Part shown: in pieces, positions 9,471 to 18,109 of the stretch
Layout of the letters: the number at the start of each line of letters is the position of its first letter
Position numbering within the stretch: the first letter of the stretch is position 1
Assembly (NCBI GenBank): GCA_003156805.1
Contig: PMHV01000059.1
Location: 318,898 to 353,200 of the forward strand
Length of the DNA stretch: 34,303 nucleotides
Source of the DNA: Acidobacteriaceae bacterium
GTDB taxonomy: Bacteria; Acidobacteriota; Terriglobia; Terriglobales; Acidobacteriaceae
Direction of reading: 5' to 3'
Translations under genes and position numbers: made by a program
Notes under the pieces: model-generated
The model's database searches: none
Seen by the model: the letters and a program-made list of their open reading frames with translations, nothing else
Told to the model about the DNA's origin: nothing

Positions 9471-10394
9471 ATGAGCATTGCCGTGGTTGGGTCGGTGGCG
9501 TTCGACACCATCACGTCGCCTTCGGGCAGCGTGAGGGACATTCTTGGCGGGGCTGCGACGTATTTTTCGCTGGCCGCGAGCTATTTTACTCAGGTACGCA
9601 TGGTTGCGGTGGTGGGCGAAGACTTCGGGCCGGAGCAGGAAGACGTGTTTGAGAAACGCGGTATCGACACCCGCGGCATTGAGCACACCGCTGGCAAGAC
9701 CTTTCGCTGGGGCGGAACCTACCACGACAACCTGAACGAAGCCAAGACCGACTTTACTGAACTGAATGTGTTTGAGCGCTTCCAGCCGAGGATTCCCAAT
9801 GAATACTCCGACACCGAGTTCTTGTTTCTAGCGAACATTCAGCCCACCTTGCAGGCGGACGTTCGGCGCAGGATGAACGGAGTGCGCTTGACCGGCTGCG
9901 ACACGATGAATTATTGGATTCAACGCACGCGTGCTGAACTTGCGGAGACGTTGAAGCTGGTTGACGTGCTGCTCATCAACGACACGGAAACGAAAATGCT
10001 GGGAAGCGACAACAATCTGCCGCGGGCGGCGCACAAAGTGCTGGCCATGGGCCCCCGGGCGCTGGTGATCAAGCACGGCGAATATGGGGCGACCATTTTT
10101 TTTCGCGAAGGCGCATTCGGGATTGGACGTCATCCGTTTCGCGCACCGACTCTGCCGATTGAAGAAGTGAAGGATCCAACCGGGGCAGGCGATTCCTTCG
10201 CCGGCGGATTCATGGGCTATATTGCGTCACAGGAGGAGTTGAATCGTGAAGTGCTGAAGCGGGCCCTGTTTTATGGCGGCGTAATGGGATCGTTTGCTGT
10301 GGAGAATTTTGGCACGGAACGGCTGCAGTCGCTGACGCGAGAGGAAATTGACGCGCGCTTTCAGGTTTTCCGCGAACTGACCCACCTCGAATGA
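9471..10394 (+). CDS. PfkB-family carbohydrate/nucleoside kinase
   Basis: ATP-dependent sugar or nucleoside kinase of the ribokinase/PfkB superfamily, 307 residues. It shows the family start (VVGSVAFDTITSP), the substrate-side glycine motif (ILGGAATYFSLAAS, about residues 23-36), a nucleotide-side NDTETKML segment, and the second signature EVKDPTGAGDSFAGGFMGY, whose Asp in GAGD is the catalytic base. The start ATG has AAGG 6 nt upstream. The position just after mtnP suggests a role in purine or thioribose salvage, and the sequence style is closer to adenosine/ribokinase-like members than to phosphofructokinase, but the substrate cannot be read from the sequence. Its last four bases (ATGA) overlap the start of the next gene. 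Confidence 0.88.
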   Translation: MSIAVVGSVAFDTITSPSGSVRDILGGAATYFSLAASYFTQVRMVAVVGEDFGPEQEDVFEKRGIDTRGIEHTAGKTFRWGGTYHDNLNEAKTDFTELNVFERFQPRIPNEYSDTEFLFLANIQPTLQADVRRRMNGVRLTGCDTMNYWIQRTRAELAETLKLVDVLLINDTETKMLGSDNNLPRAAHKVLAMGPRALVIKHGEYGATIFFREGAFGIGRHPFRAPTLPIEEVKDPTGAGDSFAGGFMGYIASQEELNREVLKRALFYGGVMGSFAVENFGTERLQSLTREEIDARFQVFRELTHLE

Positions 10395-12040
10395 AGCCGA
10401 AGAACTCGTATGCCGGGCGGGAGATCACGCGGCTGGTCTGGCTGGCGATTTTGGTCTCGGTCTTTGCCTTTCTCTCTTTTTACCGACGCGGCGATGTGCT
10501 GCTTTACGGCGACGCCGTGGCCCACATCAACATTGCCCGCCGCGTCTTCGACTCAAAAACTCCCGGTCTTCTGCAATTGGGGACGGTATGGCTGCCGCTA
10601 CCGCATCTGCTGATTCTGCCGTTTGTGGTTTCTTCTGCCCTATGGCAGGGCGGCGGGGGCGGGTCGATCCCGTCCATGATGGCGTATGTGCTGGGCGTAG
10701 CGGGAATGTTCCGGCTGATGCGCGGCGCGTTTCTCGGCCTCGGGCGGTCGAATCGCGCGGTGCAAATGGCGGCGTGGTGTTCGGCGATTGTCTATGGCGC
10801 GAATCCGAACTTGCTCTATATGCAGGCGACCGCAATGGGCGAGTCGCTATATCTCGCGTTTTTTATTTGGACGGTGGTGCATTTCAGCGAGTTCGCGCGA
10901 GCGGATGACCCCACCAGGGCATCATCGTCGCTGACGAAGTGTAGTTGCTGTTTGGCGGCGGCCTGCCTGACGCGTTACGACGGATGGTTTCTGGCTGGGG
11001 TGATGGTCATTGCCGTTGCGGTCGTGGCGGGGGGGCACCCGTGCACAGAGCGCAAGAGCGGGGAACCAGAGGCGCAGGATCGCACGGTGCGCCGCGCCGT
11101 CCTGAAGTTTCTCCTGATTGCGGCGGCGGCGCCCGTGCTCTGGCTGGCCTACAACGCGATCGTCTACCGCAATCCCCTGGAGTTCGCCAATGGTCCTTAC
11201 TCTGCAAAGGCGATCGAGCAGACAACTGGAACCGTGAATCCAACCGAGAACAATCTCTATGCGGCAGGTTCGTATTTTCTGAAAGCAGCGGAGCTGAATG
11301 TAGGTCCGGTCAGTTGGCAAGGCCGGTCGTGGCTGGTGCTGGCCGTGGTGGCAAGTCTCGTGGCATGGTTCCGCAGGCAGGGACGCGCCGCGTTCCTGCT
11401 GTGGGCGCCGCTGCCCTTTTACGCGTTGTCGGTGGCTTACGGGAGTGTGCCGATTTTTGTGCCCGCGTGGTGGCCCTTTACACACTACAACGTGCGTTAT
11501 GGGTTGCAGCTTCTTCCGGTATTTGCCGCTGGATCTGGAGCTTTGATTGCATTGGCATTCGTCAACGACGCACGGAACAAAGCGTTACGCCGCGCTCTGG
11601 CGTTGGTGGCTGCGATCATTGTGATTGCCGGGTATGTTTCCATTTGGCGGGCCGAGCCGATCTGCCTGCGCGAAGCTGAGGCTAACTCACGCGGCCGCGT
11701 TGCGCTCGAGAAGCAAGTTGCCGGTTGGCTGACGAAGTTGCCTCCAGACTCCACGCTGTTGATGTATCTGGGCGAGCACGTGGGCGCTGTGGAGCAGGCT
11801 GGAATTCCCTTGCGGCACGTCGTCAATGAAGGCAATCATCGTGTGTGGAAACAACCGAGCGATCCCGACGGTCTGTGGGAGCGGGCGCTGGCCGATCCGG
11901 CGGCATACGCGGATTTTGTTGTCGCTTTCGAAGGCGACCGCGTGTGGAATGCGGTCGAGGGCCGGCATCTGACGGAACTGGTCGAGATCCATACGGCCGG
12001 GCAACCGCGAGCCGTAATCTACGAGGCCCGCACGCGGTAA
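10391..12040 (+). CDS. Polytopic membrane protein, GT-C/GT39-like glycosyltransferase candidate
   Basis: 549-residue membrane protein with about 9-11 hydrophobic segments and a soluble C-terminal region of about 120 residues. The first luminal loop carries YGDAVAHINIARRVFDS followed by QLGTVWLPLPHLL, the arrangement (an acidic residue in the first large loop after TM1) seen in GT-C polyprenyl-phosphate-sugar-dependent transferases. LTRYDGWFLAG later in the protein is another recurrent motif in this group. Translation is probably coupled to the PfkB gene through the ATGA overlap. The biochemical target is unknown; a lipid-linked sugar transferred to a lipid or protein acceptor is the family-level expectation. 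Confidence 0.75.
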   Translation: MKPKNSYAGREITRLVWLAILVSVFAFLSFYRRGDVLLYGDAVAHINIARRVFDSKTPGLLQLGTVWLPLPHLLILPFVVSSALWQGGGGGSIPSMMAYVLGVAGMFRLMRGAFLGLGRSNRAVQMAAWCSAIVYGANPNLLYMQATAMGESLYLAFFIWTVVHFSEFARADDPTRASSSLTKCSCCLAAACLTRYDGWFLAGVMVIAVAVVAGGHPCTERKSGEPEAQDRTVRRAVLKFLLIAAAAPVLWLAYNAIVYRNPLEFANGPYSAKAIEQTTGTVNPTENNLYAAGSYFLKAAELNVGPVSWQGRSWLVLAVVASLVAWFRRQGRAAFLLWAPLPFYALSVAYGSVPIFVPAWWPFTHYNVRYGLQLLPVFAAGSGALIALAFVNDARNKALRRALALVAAIIVIAGYVSIWRAEPICLREAEANSRGRVALEKQVAGWLTKLPPDSTLLMYLGEHVGAVEQAGIPLRHVVNEGNHRVWKQPSDPDGLWERALADPAAYADFVVAFEGDRVWNAVEGRHLTELVEIHTAGQPRAVIYEARTR

Positions 12041-12142
12041 TCAGGCGGGTTAATGCGACTAGCCGAGAACGTGCCTGAGAGGCCACGCGTCCGGTGATAG
12101 AATCCAGCCATTTGGAGTGGGTTTTGTGGACTCTATCAACCT

Positions 12143-12850
12143 ATGAATTGGCAGCATATTGGCGATTGGCTGCAGCGGGAGATGGCCAGTGAATTTGTCA
12201 CGCCCTCGCTGGTGCGTTTGGCGCTGGCCGCGATTCTAGGCGGGATCATCGGCCTGGAGCGGGAACTGAAGCACCGCCCCGCCGGTCTTCGCACCAACAT
12301 GTTTATCTGCTTCGGCGCGGCCCTGTTCACAATTCTTTCGGATAGCCTGGCGGTGGAACACCTCGGCGACCACACCCGCATCGCGGCGCAAATTATCCCG
12401 GGAATTGGATTCATTGGCGCAGGATCCATTCTGCATACTCGCGGGCTGACGACCGGCCTGACCACGGCGGCGACCTTGTTCGTGGTGGCATCGGTGGGAA
12501 TGGCCACGGGCGGAGGACTCTACCTGACGGCTGTTTTTTCCACGGTCGTAATTCTGGTTACGCTTTTTGCTGTGGGACACCTGGAGCAAACGTTCAACCT
12601 GAAGTTGCTGTTGACGAGCTACGAAGTTACGGGCAAAAGCGTGGAAGAGATCGGCCTGGAGGTCAACCGCATCCTGGAGCGTAAACATCGCATGATGCAG
12701 AATGTCGAGAGTGGCAGCACCAGCCAGCACGTGCGGCTGCAGTTTGATGTAAGCGGGTGTCATCGCGAGCAGGAAGAGCTGTTCCGGCAATTAAAAGCAT
12801 CGGCGGTACTTGGCAGCGTGACTTCGTTGGGGCCGGTGGAGTTGGAGTGA
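12143..12850 (+). CDS. MgtC/SapB-family membrane protein
   Basis: 235-residue inner-membrane protein. The N-terminal half is the MgtC/SapB membrane domain, recognised from LAAILGGIIGLERELKHRPAGLRT, the conserved RxxxGLRTxM region, and IIPGIGFIGAGSILH with GLTTAATLFVVASVGMATG. The C-terminal 80 residues form a cytosolic ACT-like region (LLTSYEVTGKSVEEIGLEVN). MgtC proteins are linked to growth at low Mg2+ and, in Salmonella, to F-ATPase inhibition; which applies here is unknown. A TAGAAT at 12098-12103 is a weak candidate -10. The stop codon overlaps the GTG of the dapF-like gene (GTGA), which ties it to the cell-wall genes downstream. Confidence 0.9.
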   Translation: MNWQHIGDWLQREMASEFVTPSLVRLALAAILGGIIGLERELKHRPAGLRTNMFICFGAALFTILSDSLAVEHLGDHTRIAAQIIPGIGFIGAGSILHTRGLTTGLTTAATLFVVASVGMATGGGLYLTAVFSTVVILVTLFAVGHLEQTFNLKLLLTSYEVTGKSVEEIGLEVNRILERKHRMMQNVESGSTSQHVRLQFDVSGCHREQEELFRQLKASAVLGSVTSLGPVELE

Positions 12851-13662
12851 GCATCGCGCCCGTGGTGATCCCGTTTGTGAAAGCGAGCGCGTGTGGCAAT
12901 GATTTTCTGTTGATCGATCTGTTGCAGATCGATGGATCGCCGGTTCGTGGCGACTTGGCTGCCCTTACGAGGCGCATTTGCGACCGGCACGAAGGCGTAG
13001 GCGCCGACGGAGTGGAGTGGATGTTTCCACACGCATCGGCGGATGTTGAGATTCGATTGCTCAATGCTGACGGCTCGGAAGCGGAAATCTCCGGTAACGG
13101 CACACGCTGCGTCGCGGCATATGTTTGCGCGGAGCAAGGGAAAGAAAGGATCACGCTTCAAACCGGGGCTGGCTTGAAAACATGCATCCTGACCGGGCGG
13201 CGTAATTGCGAATATGAGTTTGAGGCCGAGATGGGGAAGGCCGAAGTCGGCGAGGAACTGGTTGTAAGGGCTGGCGCGGATGAGGTGAAAGGGATTCCGG
13301 TTTCGATGGGCAATCCCCACTACGTCTTGTTTGTGCCCGGCTTCGAGGCGGATTGGCAAGCGCAGGCGGCGGAGATTCAGCGAAGTTCCCAATTTAAGCG
13401 CGGTGTGAATGTTGAACTGGCAGTCATTGATGGCAAGCATGATTTGAATGTACGGTTTCTTGAACGGGGAGTGGGAGAAACGCGCTCTTCGGGAACAGGG
13501 TCATGCGCGTCGGCCGCGGCAGCCATGGCAACGGGAAGGGCTGAATCTCCGGTGCGGGTGCATGCGCCCGGAGGAACGCAAACGGTGCGGAAAGACGGCG
13601 ACCTGATTTTCCTGCGCGGACCAGCGCGACTGGTGTGCCGGGGAAAGTTTTTTCTGAGTTGA
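12847..13662 (+). CDS. dapF: Diaminopimelate epimerase-like protein with Ser at both catalytic Cys positions
   Basis: DapF converts LL-diaminopimelate to meso-DAP with a two-cysteine racemase mechanism. This 271-residue protein keeps the DapF layout: KASACGNDFLLID (GNDF motif), DRHEGVGADGVEWMF, NADGSEAEISGNGTRC, PVSMGNPHYV, and ERGVGETRSSGTGSC. The two catalytic cysteines, in E. coli DapF at AQCGNGARC and TQACGSGAC, are both Ser here (S82, codon TCC; S215, codon TCG). The fold is clearly DapF/proline-racemase-like but ordinary two-thiol epimerisation is not assured. The start is GTG at 12847, with GGAG 5 nt upstream and overlapping the mgtC stop; the frame is open further upstream but that overlaps mgtC. 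The location next to ldcA and mpl, both acting on DAP peptides, supports a role in murein chemistry. Confidence 0.82.
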   Translation: MSIAPVVIPFVKASACGNDFLLIDLLQIDGSPVRGDLAALTRRICDRHEGVGADGVEWMFPHASADVEIRLLNADGSEAEISGNGTRCVAAYVCAEQGKERITLQTGAGLKTCILTGRRNCEYEFEAEMGKAEVGEELVVRAGADEVKGIPVSMGNPHYVLFVPGFEADWQAQAAEIQRSSQFKRGVNVELAVIDGKHDLNVRFLERGVGETRSSGTGSCASAAAAMATGRAESPVRVHAPGGTQTVRKDGDLIFLRGPARLVCRGKFFLS

Positions 13663-13746
13663 GTCTCGGCTTGCTGTGAGTCGACCAAGTTCGAAGTGTA
13701 CTTTCTGATCGGGCAGCATCATCGAGTTACCGCGAGCGCATATTTC

Positions 13747-14715
13747 ATGTCTTCTCCGGCCACTCCGCGCATCAAGCCGCCCACTCTGCGGCCGGGCGAC
13801 GTCGTCGGCCTTGTGGCGCCGGCCAGCAATGTGAAACGAGCCGATCTCGAGGCCGGTTGCGAGGCCTTGCGGCACGCGGGTTACCGGCCGTTTTATTTTG
13901 ATTCCATCTTCGAGCAGGAGCTTTACTTCGCGGGATCGGTAGAACGGCGGGCTCGCGAACTCGAAGAAATGTTTGTTCGGGAGCAGGTGCGCGCCATCAT
14001 TTGCGCGCGAGGTGGGTATGGCGCAAATTACTTGTTGCCAGCGCTGGATTTGAAAAAGATTGCTGCGCATCCGAAGATTTTTGTCGGCTACAGCGACGTC
14101 ACATCGCTGCTCACGCATTTCGTGGACGCGGCGGGATTGGTGACCTTCCATGGGCCGATGGCGGCCAAGGATTGGGCGCATGAGGATGGCGTGGATCTGG
14201 CTTCCTGGAATTCGGCCCTTGCGGGCACCGCTGCGTGGGAGCCGGAATTAGGCGCAGGATCCGGTGTGAGTGGTTTAGTTGAAGGTCAGGCTGAAGGGAT
14301 ACTCTACGGCGGTTGCCTTTCGATGCTGGCTGCTTCGCTGGGAACGCCTTATGAGATCAAGACGCCGGGCACGATTTTGTTTCTCGAAGATCTGGCGGCC
14401 AAGCCATTCCAAGTTGACCGCATGCTCATGCAGTTGAAGTTGGCCGGGAAATTCGAGCAGGTCCGGGGCATCGTGTTCGGCGAAATGCTGGATTGCGTAC
14501 AAACGGCAAATCAGGGATACACGCTCGAAGAAGTCGTACTTCGAATTGTCGGGGATTTGGGCGTGCCGGTGGCATACGGCCTGCGATCTGGGCATGTGAG
14601 TGGAAAGAACATCACCCTGCCTCTCGGCGTGCGAGCCAGGTTGCAAGTGCAAGCGGGCGAGGTGAGTTTTCAGATTCTAGAAGCGGCGGTGACTGCGATG
14701 CCGCAACAGAGCTGA
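13747..14715 (+). CDS. ldcA: Muramoyltetrapeptide (LD-) carboxypeptidase, S66 family
   Basis: Cytoplasmic LD-carboxypeptidase that removes terminal D-Ala from the murein tetrapeptide during cell-wall recycling. From the ATG at 13747 the protein is 322 residues. It opens with RPGDVVGLVAPAS and has all three catalytic residues of the S66 triad: nucleophile S116 in FVGYSDVTS, E214 in LFLEDLAAKP and H283 in SGHVSGKNITLPLG, at spacings matching the Pseudomonas enzyme. A GTG at 13696 would add 17 residues but gives a non-family N-terminus. The next gene, mpl, uses the tripeptide this enzyme makes, so the pair forms a recycling step. Confidence 0.93.
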   Translation: MSSPATPRIKPPTLRPGDVVGLVAPASNVKRADLEAGCEALRHAGYRPFYFDSIFEQELYFAGSVERRARELEEMFVREQVRAIICARGGYGANYLLPALDLKKIAAHPKIFVGYSDVTSLLTHFVDAAGLVTFHGPMAAKDWAHEDGVDLASWNSALAGTAAWEPELGAGSGVSGLVEGQAEGILYGGCLSMLAASLGTPYEIKTPGTILFLEDLAAKPFQVDRMLMQLKLAGKFEQVRGIVFGEMLDCVQTANQGYTLEEVVLRIVGDLGVPVAYGLRSGHVSGKNITLPLGVRARLQVQAGEVSFQILEAAVTAMPQQS

Positions 14716-14768
14716 ACCCGAAAGGCGCAGGGGGCACGCGTGCCGCGAAGAAAATCCGCGAGAAAATC

Positions 14769-16244
14769 ATGAACGATAAGAAACACATTCACCTCATTGG
14801 CATTTGCGGAACGGCGATGGCCTCACTGGCCGGAATGCTTAAGCAGCGCGGCTTTCGCGTGACCGGATCGGACGCCGCCGCGTATCCGCCGATGTCGGAT
14901 TTTCTGATGGAATTGGATATTTCTGTGGCGCAACCATTTGCTGCACGCAATCTCGAACCTGTGCCCGATCTGGTGGTTGTGGGCAACGCGATTTCTCGAG
15001 GCAATGTCGAGTTGGAGCAGCTGCTGGACCAGCGCATTCGGTTCTGTTCGTTGCCGCAACTGTTGCACGACGAATTCTTGCGCGGCAAAGAAGTTCTGGT
15101 CGTGGCCGGAACCCACGGCAAAACCACCACCACGTCGATGCTCGCCTGGATTTTTCACACGGCGGGATTGCAACCTTCATTCCTGATCGGCGGTATCGCA
15201 GAGAATTTTGGTTCGAGTTTTCATCTAGGGCAGGGCAAACATTTCATTCTCGAAGGCGACGAGTACGACACGGCATTCTTCGATAAGGGGCCAAAATTCC
15301 TGCACTATTTTCCTGATTCCGTGATTCTGACCTCGGTGGAGTTTGATCACGCGGATATCTACAAAGATCTCGATGCGGTGGAAACCGCGTTTAAGCGACT
15401 GGTAAATTTGGTTCCGCGGCGCGGGCGCATCGTTGCGTTCGATGGAGCGACGGGCGAGGCGGCGGAGAACGCCAGCCTGGAGCGTTGTCTGAGCAAGTCG
15501 TTCTGTCCGGTGGAGCGATACGGCGCTGGCGCCGGCTCTTACTGGCAAATCACAAACCTTCGCCTGGAACCTTCGCGAACGTCGTGGTCGGTACTGCAGC
15601 ATGGTCGCCCCTGGGCTGAGTTAGAATTCCCGCTAGCCGGCGAGTACAACGTTTGGAACGCAAGCGCCGCGGCAGCCTTGGCGGCGAATTGCGGCATCCC
15701 GAAGGAAGAGATCGCGGCAGCCCTGAAAACCTTCAAGAGCGTGAAGCGAAGGCTGGAGGTGAAAGCTGAAGTAAACGGCATCACGATCATCGACGACTTT
15801 GCCCATCATCCAACGGCGATTGCGGCCACGCTGAAGGCACTGCGTGCGCGCTATGCAGGGTCGCGGCTGTGGGCGATTCTGGAGCCGCGGTCGAATACTT
15901 TGCGGCGTCGCTTGCTGCAGAGCGATCTGGCGTGCAGTCTGGCCCTGGCGGACGAGGTTGTTGTCGCAGCGGTATTCCGATCGGAGACCATCCCAGAAAC
16001 CGAACGTCTGGAGTTGCCAGTTTTGGCAGCAGAGGTCGAGCAACACGGCCGGCGCGTACGTTTGATCGACGATGCAGATGGAATCATCGCGGCGATTGCG
16101 CCGGAGATGCGTAGCGGCGATGTGGTGGCGATCCTCTCGAATGGCGGCTTTGGCGACATTTATGAAAAGCTGCCTGCGCGGTTGCGGCAACTCGCGGCCG
16201 AGAGGTCGAACCAGAATACGGCGAATGCGGCAGGGAGGTCATGA
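14769..16244 (+). CDS. mpl: UDP-MurNAc:L-Ala-gamma-D-Glu-meso-DAP ligase (murein tripeptide ligase)
   Basis: Mur-ligase family enzyme that joins recovered L-Ala-gamma-D-Glu-meso-DAP to UDP-MurNAc with ATP, returning wall peptide to synthesis. From the ATG at 14769 it is 491 residues. Motifs in order are HLIGICGTAMASLAGMLK (Rossmann start), the ATP loop VVAGTHGKTTTTSMLAW (111-127), LIGGIAENFGSSF and EGDEYDTAFFDKGPKFLHY (Mpl-type rather than MurC), then IIDDFAHHPTAIAATL and AILEPRSNTLRR. The frame is open 276 bp further upstream, overlapping ldcA, but those codons do not resemble the family. It lies directly after ldcA, and its stop overlaps the peptidase start (ATGA). Confidence 0.95.
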   Translation: MNDKKHIHLIGICGTAMASLAGMLKQRGFRVTGSDAAAYPPMSDFLMELDISVAQPFAARNLEPVPDLVVVGNAISRGNVELEQLLDQRIRFCSLPQLLHDEFLRGKEVLVVAGTHGKTTTTSMLAWIFHTAGLQPSFLIGGIAENFGSSFHLGQGKHFILEGDEYDTAFFDKGPKFLHYFPDSVILTSVEFDHADIYKDLDAVETAFKRLVNLVPRRGRIVAFDGATGEAAENASLERCLSKSFCPVERYGAGAGSYWQITNLRLEPSRTSWSVLQHGRPWAELEFPLAGEYNVWNASAAAALAANCGIPKEEIAAALKTFKSVKRRLEVKAEVNGITIIDDFAHHPTAIAATLKALRARYAGSRLWAILEPRSNTLRRRLLQSDLACSLALADEVVVAAVFRSETIPETERLELPVLAAEVEQHGRRVRLIDDADGIIAAIAPEMRSGDVVAILSNGGFGDIYEKLPARLRQLAAERSNQNTANAAGRS

Positions 16245-18109
16245 AGCCGGAGACATATTCGCTCTTCCGTGTGGCCGTCCTCGCGTTCATGGTGTGGTGG
16301 ATTCCGTGTGGCGCGCAAACGGCCCCAGGTTCCGCGTCTGCAAAGCCAGTCACTAATTACATAGTCACGCTCGCCACACCCGAGCAACATCTTGTCCACG
16401 TCCAGATCATGCTGCCTGCGGGCTCGGCGCAGCGCGACCTTCAGCTTCCGGTCTGGAATGCGCTCTACCAGGTGCGAGACTTCGCGCGATATGTGAATTG
16501 GGTGCGGGCTAAAGACCGCGCGGGACAGCCAATCCCGGTGCGCGCGCTGAATACGAGTTTGTGGCAGATTTCGGATGCGGCGGGCGGAGCCATTGTCGAG
16601 TATGAGATTTACGCGGATTCTCCAGGGCCGTTTGGCGCTCAGCTCAACCCGCACCACGCATTTTTCAATCTGGCTCAGATTCTGATGTATCCCCTGGACG
16701 CACGGGCCGCGCCGATGAGCGTCCTCTTCAGCGCTGTGCCTCAGGGATGGCGCGTGGCCACTCCGCTGGAAGCCGATCCGGACGGAGGTTTTCGCGCCGA
16801 GAACTATGACCGCCTGGTGGATTCTCCCGTGGAGATTGGAAGCTTTGGCGAGTCCGATTTTGACGAAGGCGGCGCGCACTATCGAGTCATCGTGGACGCA
16901 GATCCTGCTGACTATGAAATGGATAAGATCGTCGGCGAGTTGCACAAGATTGTGGCCGCCGCAACCAGTTGGATGGACGACCGGCCGTTCGACCATTACA
17001 TGTTTCTTTATCACTTTCCCCGCGGGCCGGCCGGCGGCGGCATGGAGCACGCCTATTCAACGGCGATTGATCTGAACGCGGAAGCGCTGAAAGAAAGCTC
17101 AGAAGCGCTGCCGGATGTGACGGCTCACGAGTTCTTTCATTTGTGGAACGTGAAGCGCATCCGGCCGCAGACTCTCGAGCCGGTGGATTACACGAAAGAA
17201 AACTACACGCGCGCGCTATGGTTCAGCGAAGGCGTGACCAGCACGGCAGAAGACACCATCGAGTTGCGTGCCGGCCTGCTGGATGAGCAGGGATATCTCA
17301 ACCGCGTGGGTGAGGCGATCACGGAACTGGAGCGCCGGCCCGCGCACGTTACACAATCGGCTGAAGAGTCCAGTCTGGATGCTTGGCTTGAGGGCGACGC
17401 CTATTACCGCCGCCCCGAGCGCAGCATTTCCTATTACAACAAAGGCGAGTTGTTGGGCATCATGCTCGATTTGTCGTTGCGCGATGCAAGCCACGGCCAA
17501 GCCTCGTTGCGCGAAGTCTTGCAGTGGATGAACCAGAACTATGCCAAGAAGGGTCGCTTCTTTCCGGATTCCGACGGCGTGCGCGAAGGGGCCGAGGCTG
17601 TGAGCCATGCGGATCTGCGATGGTTTTTTGAGAAGTACGTTGCCGGGACGGAAGAAATTCCCTGGAACTACTTCTTGGTCACGGCGGGGTTGCGAGCGGT
17701 CGCAACGTCGAACAGAGTGGCCGACGAAGGTTTCATCGCTTCCCGCAATTTTGGTGGGCCCATGGTCGTAGGCGCGGTTAGCGCCGGAAGCGAGGCGGAG
17801 CGCGCCGGCTTGCAAGTGGGAGATACGATTCTAGAGATTCAAGGAAAGCCGGCAGGACAGGAATGGCGACAGGAATTGGCTGGGATTAGCCCCGGCGACA
17901 CTATCGCTCTAAAGGTTCGCGGACGTCGCGGCGGCGAACGCGAGTTGAAATGGAAGGTGGGAAGCCGCGACGAAGTCTCCTATCAATTGCAGGACGTCGA
18001 GATCGTCACGCCGGCGCAGCGCGCTCGCCGAGCCGCCTGGCTGAAAGGCGAAGCCCAACCGGCCGGGAGCGACACAGGCTCTGCGAACTTGGGGTCTGTT
18101 AACCAATGA
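16241..18109 (+). CDS. Exported M61-family metallopeptidase with C-terminal PDZ domain
   Basis: 622-residue zinc peptidase of family M61 (glycyl-aminopeptidase type). A signal peptide spans about residues 1-25 (VAVLAFMVWWIPCGAQ). An N-terminal beta domain is followed by the catalytic domain with GGGMEHA (265-271), the zinc motif HEFFH (H296, E297, H300) in TAHEFFHLWNVKRIRP, and the third ligand E330 in LWFSEGVTSTAED. A PDZ domain near 510-590 contains AERAGLQVGDTILEIQGKP. Length and domain order match the family. The likely location is periplasm or cell surface; the substrate is unknown. It is coupled to mpl upstream and plsC downstream by ATGA overlaps, although the functions are not obviously linked. 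Confidence 0.93.
   Translation: MKPETYSLFRVAVLAFMVWWIPCGAQTAPGSASAKPVTNYIVTLATPEQHLVHVQIMLPAGSAQRDLQLPVWNALYQVRDFARYVNWVRAKDRAGQPIPVRALNTSLWQISDAAGGAIVEYEIYADSPGPFGAQLNPHHAFFNLAQILMYPLDARAAPMSVLFSAVPQGWRVATPLEADPDGGFRAENYDRLVDSPVEIGSFGESDFDEGGAHYRVIVDADPADYEMDKIVGELHKIVAAATSWMDDRPFDHYMFLYHFPRGPAGGGMEHAYSTAIDLNAEALKESSEALPDVTAHEFFHLWNVKRIRPQTLEPVDYTKENYTRALWFSEGVTSTAEDTIELRAGLLDEQGYLNRVGEAITELERRPAHVTQSAEESSLDAWLEGDAYYRRPERSISYYNKGELLGIMLDLSLRDASHGQASLREVLQWMNQNYAKKGRFFPDSDGVREGAEAVSHADLRWFFEKYVAGTEEIPWNYFLVTAGLRAVATSNRVADEGFIASRNFGGPMVVGAVSAGSEAERAGLQVGDTILEIQGKPAGQEWRQELAGISPGDTIALKVRGRRGGERELKWKVGSRDEVSYQLQDVEIVTPAQRARRAAWLKGEAQPAGSDTGSANLGSVNQ

Noticed and set aside
12757-12846. Longer start for the dapF-like gene
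   Set aside because: It lies wholly inside mgtC coding sequence; GTG 12847 with GGAG and the GTGA overlap is the natural start.
14493-14768. Longer start for mpl
   Set aside because: Overlaps ldcA; MNDKKHIHLIGICG from 14769 is the normal Mur-ligase N-terminus.
16160-17050. 296-codon minus-strand frame opposite mpl and the M61 peptidase
   Set aside because: Spans the junction of two well-supported genes and has no family features.
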